Notes under the pieces: generated by a model
Database searches by the model: none
Told to the model about the DNA's origin: nothing
Seen by the model: only the letters and a program-made list of their open reading frames with translations
Program-made: the position numbers and the translations under genes
Assembly: GCF_002214585.1 (NCBI RefSeq)
Contig: NZ_CP014862.1
Location: 1,941,099 to 2,005,098 of the forward strand
Origin: Thermococcus profundus
GTDB taxonomy: Archaea; Methanobacteriota_B; Thermococci; Thermococcales; Thermococcaceae
DNA: 64,000 nt
Direction of reading: 5' to 3'
Part shown: one piece after another, positions 62,322 to 64,000 of the stretch
Position numbering within the stretch: position 1 is the stretch's first letter
How the letters are laid out: each line of letters begins with the position of its first letter

Positions 62322-63008
62322 ATGTTCGTGATAATAATGGGTGCGGGCAGGGTTGGTTATTTAGTGGCCAAGATGCTCGAGGAGGACGGCCACGATGTAA
62401 CCGTTATAGAACAGGACGGGGAGCGGGCGAAGGAACTGTCCCTCGAAATAAACGGCCTCGTCATCGAGGGAGACGCAACCGACCCCAAGACCCTTGAAGA
62501 GGCAAACATAAAACAGGCCCACGCCTTCGCGGCCCTGACCGGAAAGGACGACGCCAACATACTAGCCTGCATCCTCGCAAAGAACCTCAACCCAAGTATC
62601 TACACGGCCCTGAGGATAAGCAACCCCAAGAACAAGAGGATATTCGAGAGGGTCGAGGATCTCAAAAAGTACTTCAACTTCACGATCTCCCCAGAGGAGA
62701 TAGCGGCGGAGTACATATCCAGGAACCTCTCAACCCCTGGCTTTGATAGGGTTCTCTTCCCCAAGGAAGGGGCTGAGATAGTCCGTTTTGAGATAACCCC
62801 CGACAGCTGGGTTGCCGGAAAGACCGTGAAGGAGCTCGGCCTTCCCAAGGATGCCCTCATCGTTGCAGTATACGACAGGAGGGGGAACCTGATAATCCCC
62901 TCAGGAGACACCAAACTGCCAGAGGAGGGCTCGCTGATAGTCTTCGCCAAAACCGGAGTGCTCGATGATGTGAAGGACATATTCGAAAAGATGAACGAGG
63001 GGAGGTAG
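62322..63008 (+). CDS. TrkA-type RCK protein (K+ transport regulator)
   Basis: The 228-residue protein has an RCK_N domain with Rossmann motif IIMGAGRVGYLVAKMLEEDG and an acidic end of strand two (VTVIEQD), and an RCK_C domain (about 140-220, FEITPDSWVAGKTVKELGLP). Such proteins bind NAD(H) and gate TrkH/KtrB channels. No channel gene is adjacent. GGTGGTAGG precedes the ATG. It ends 3 bases before the convergent synthetase gene. Confidence 0.93.
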   Translation: MFVIIMGAGRVGYLVAKMLEEDGHDVTVIEQDGERAKELSLEINGLVIEGDATDPKTLEEANIKQAHAFAALTGKDDANILACILAKNLNPSIYTALRISNPKNKRIFERVEDLKKYFNFTISPEEIAAEYISRNLSTPGFDRVLFPKEGAEIVRFEITPDSWVAGKTVKELGLPKDALIVAVYDRRGNLIIPSGDTKLPEEGSLIVFAKTGVLDDVKDIFEKMNEGR

Positions 63009-63011
63009 CCC

Positions 63012-64000
63012 TCAGCGCCGGGAGAGCCAGAACAGGGCTCTAGCGGCCCTCTCAGGGGTGGGGAAGTTCTTCATCCCAGCATTTTCCAGCAGTTCAACGC
63101 CGCCTTTAACGAGCTCCCCGGCCATGAAGTTGGCTACGATGGGTTTGCCGCAGTCGGCTTCAACAACCGCCCTCGCTATATCCTCGCTCGGGATGAATAT
63201 CGGGGGCACGCAGATAACAAGGATTGAATCGACGTTCCCATCCCTGCAGACAGCCTCGACAGTCCTCTTGTAGCGCTCGTAGTCTGCATCGGCTATGAGG
63301 TCTATCGGGTTCTTCACGGAGCACTGGGGCGGGAGGAAGGATTTGAGGGCTTCAACTGTTCCCTCATCGAGCCTCGCGATTTCGAGCCCGAGCCTCTCCA
63401 GTTTGTCCGTGGCGAGAACGCCCGGCCCACCCGAGTTCGTGATAACGGCCACGCGCTTTCCGGCTTTGGGGTACATCTCGAAGGCCTTCGCCGCATCAAA
63501 GACCTCCTCCATCTCCTCAACCTCTATGGCACCAGCCTGCTTGAATGCCGCGCGGTAGATTTCATAGCTTCCGGCCAGAGAACCCGTGTGGGATGCGGCC
63601 GCTTTTGCCCCGCTCGTGCTCTTCCCCGCCTTCAGGATTATGACAGGCTTCTTGGAGGTAGCGTAGCGAAGGGCCTTCATAAAGCGCATCCCATCCTTAA
63701 CACCCTCGATGTAAAGGGCTATCGCCCTCGTGTTCTCATCGTCGGCGAAGTACTCAAGAAAGTCACTCTCGTTCAGATCGGAGGCGTTCCCGTAGGAGAC
63801 GAAGGCAGAGAAGCCTATCCCCTCGTCGTTGCCCATGGCCAGTGCCGCACCACCGAAGGCGCCGCTTTGACTGATTAAAGCTAATCCTCCAGGTTTAACG
63901 CGAACCTCGAAGGAGCCAAAGAACTTTCCGTGGACGCCGAAGATTCCAGCACAGTTGGGACCGATTAACCTTACCCCGTGTTTTCTGGCCGCTTCAACGA
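63012..64000 (-). CDS. ADP-forming acyl/acetyl-CoA synthetase alpha chain (N-terminus outside window)
   Basis: Open to the right edge with 329 visible residues, so the start is missing. The visible part has RLIGPNCAGIFGV and GLALISQSGAFGGA of the succinyl-CoA-ligase-like fold, the phospho-His motif SHTGSLAGSYEIYRAAF, and the C-terminal VAVITNSGGPGVLATDKLER. This enzyme makes ATP from acyl-CoA in Thermococcales peptide and sugar fermentation. Several isoforms exist; the acyl specificity cannot be read. Confidence 0.93.
   Translation of the reverse strand, partial: VEAARKHGVRLIGPNCAGIFGVHGKFFGSFEVRVKPGGLALISQSGAFGGAALAMGNDEGIGFSAFVSYGNASDLNESDFLEYFADDENTRAIALYIEGVKDGMRFMKALRYATSKKPVIILKAGKSTSGAKAAASHTGSLAGSYEIYRAAFKQAGAIEVEEMEEVFDAAKAFEMYPKAGKRVAVITNSGGPGVLATDKLERLGLEIARLDEGTVEALKSFLPPQCSVKNPIDLIADADYERYKRTVEAVCRDGNVDSILVICVPPIFIPSEDIARAVVEADCGKPIVANFMAGELVKGGVELLENAGMKNFPTPERAARALFWLSRR

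Noticed and set aside
1..64000. CRISPR array, IS element or prophage
   Set aside because: No regularly spaced 28-37-base repeats, no transposase or integrase reading and no phage gene block were found.

Overview
The window is a piece of a hyperthermophilic archaeal chromosome of the order Thermococcales, most likely Thermococcus. The evidence is consistent across it: an archaeal primase pair (PriL/PriS), archaeal RNase P RNA, tRNA genes with encoded CCA, AglB-type oligosaccharyltransferase, Taw3, Nip7, alpha-NAC, a CGP-CTERM sorting signal, C/D box sRNAs, GGTGA-type ribosome binding sites, TATA boxes about 25 bases before leaderless or short-leader starts, and an ADP-forming acyl-CoA synthetase at the right edge. 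Genes are tightly packed, often overlapping by 4 to 26 bases, on both strands.

Region 1 (1-15.0 kb) is a cell-surface and glycosylation locus: a truncated polytopic membrane protein, a 2109-residue secreted Ig-like/S-layer-like protein, a GT4 and a GT2 glycosyltransferase, a membrane-anchored protein built of octapeptide repeats, and, divergently, AglB oligosaccharyltransferase followed by a Wzx/MATE-type flippase. Together these could make, flip and attach a glycan to surface proteins. Two tRNA genes (Glu-CTC, Ile-GAT) and a 445-base hairpin-rich non-coding tract follow.

Region 2 (15.6-29.7 kb) is housekeeping: an EamA transporter, GcvT, a tandem Usp protein, a predicted C/D box sRNA, DUF99, CutA, acylphosphatase, an ACT-domain regulator, the priL-priS operon ending in another EamA transporter, RNase P RNA (convergent with and overlapping that transporter), a membrane-anchored surface protein, small conserved proteins, glutamine synthetase and a third EamA transporter.

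Region 3 (29.7-36.9 kb) is an Opp/Dpp-type ABC uptake system on the minus strand: a CGP-CTERM substrate-binding protein, two permeases (one with an unusually large external domain) and two ATPases.

Region 4 (37-52.6 kb) holds pyrC-pyrK, a HEAT-repeat protein, alpha-NAC, a degenerate RecA/KaiC-like protein, a VapBC toxin-antitoxin locus whose antitoxin gene is frameshifted by one base, a membrane TPR protein, ogt, a TrmH-type methyltransferase, panE, a PhoU-like DUF47 protein, serA, the two fumarase subunits, malic enzyme and a metallophosphoesterase lipoprotein.

Region 5 (52.6-64 kb) has tRNA-Ala(CGC) and tRNA-His(GTG), each followed by an AT-rich gene-poor tract, a second C/D box sRNA sharing a promoter region with lplA, taw3, an HdeD-like protein, a cysteine-cluster protein, Nip7, a KaiC-like ATPase with its HTH/coiled-coil partner, AdoMet decarboxylase, secF-secD, a TrkA-type RCK protein and the start-truncated acyl-CoA synthetase alpha chain. 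No CRISPR array, IS element, rRNA operon or intact transposase was seen. The most distinctive items are the octapeptide-repeat protein beside AglB, the giant surface protein, the two predicted sRNAs, the RNase P RNA/transporter overlap and the decaying VapBC pair.
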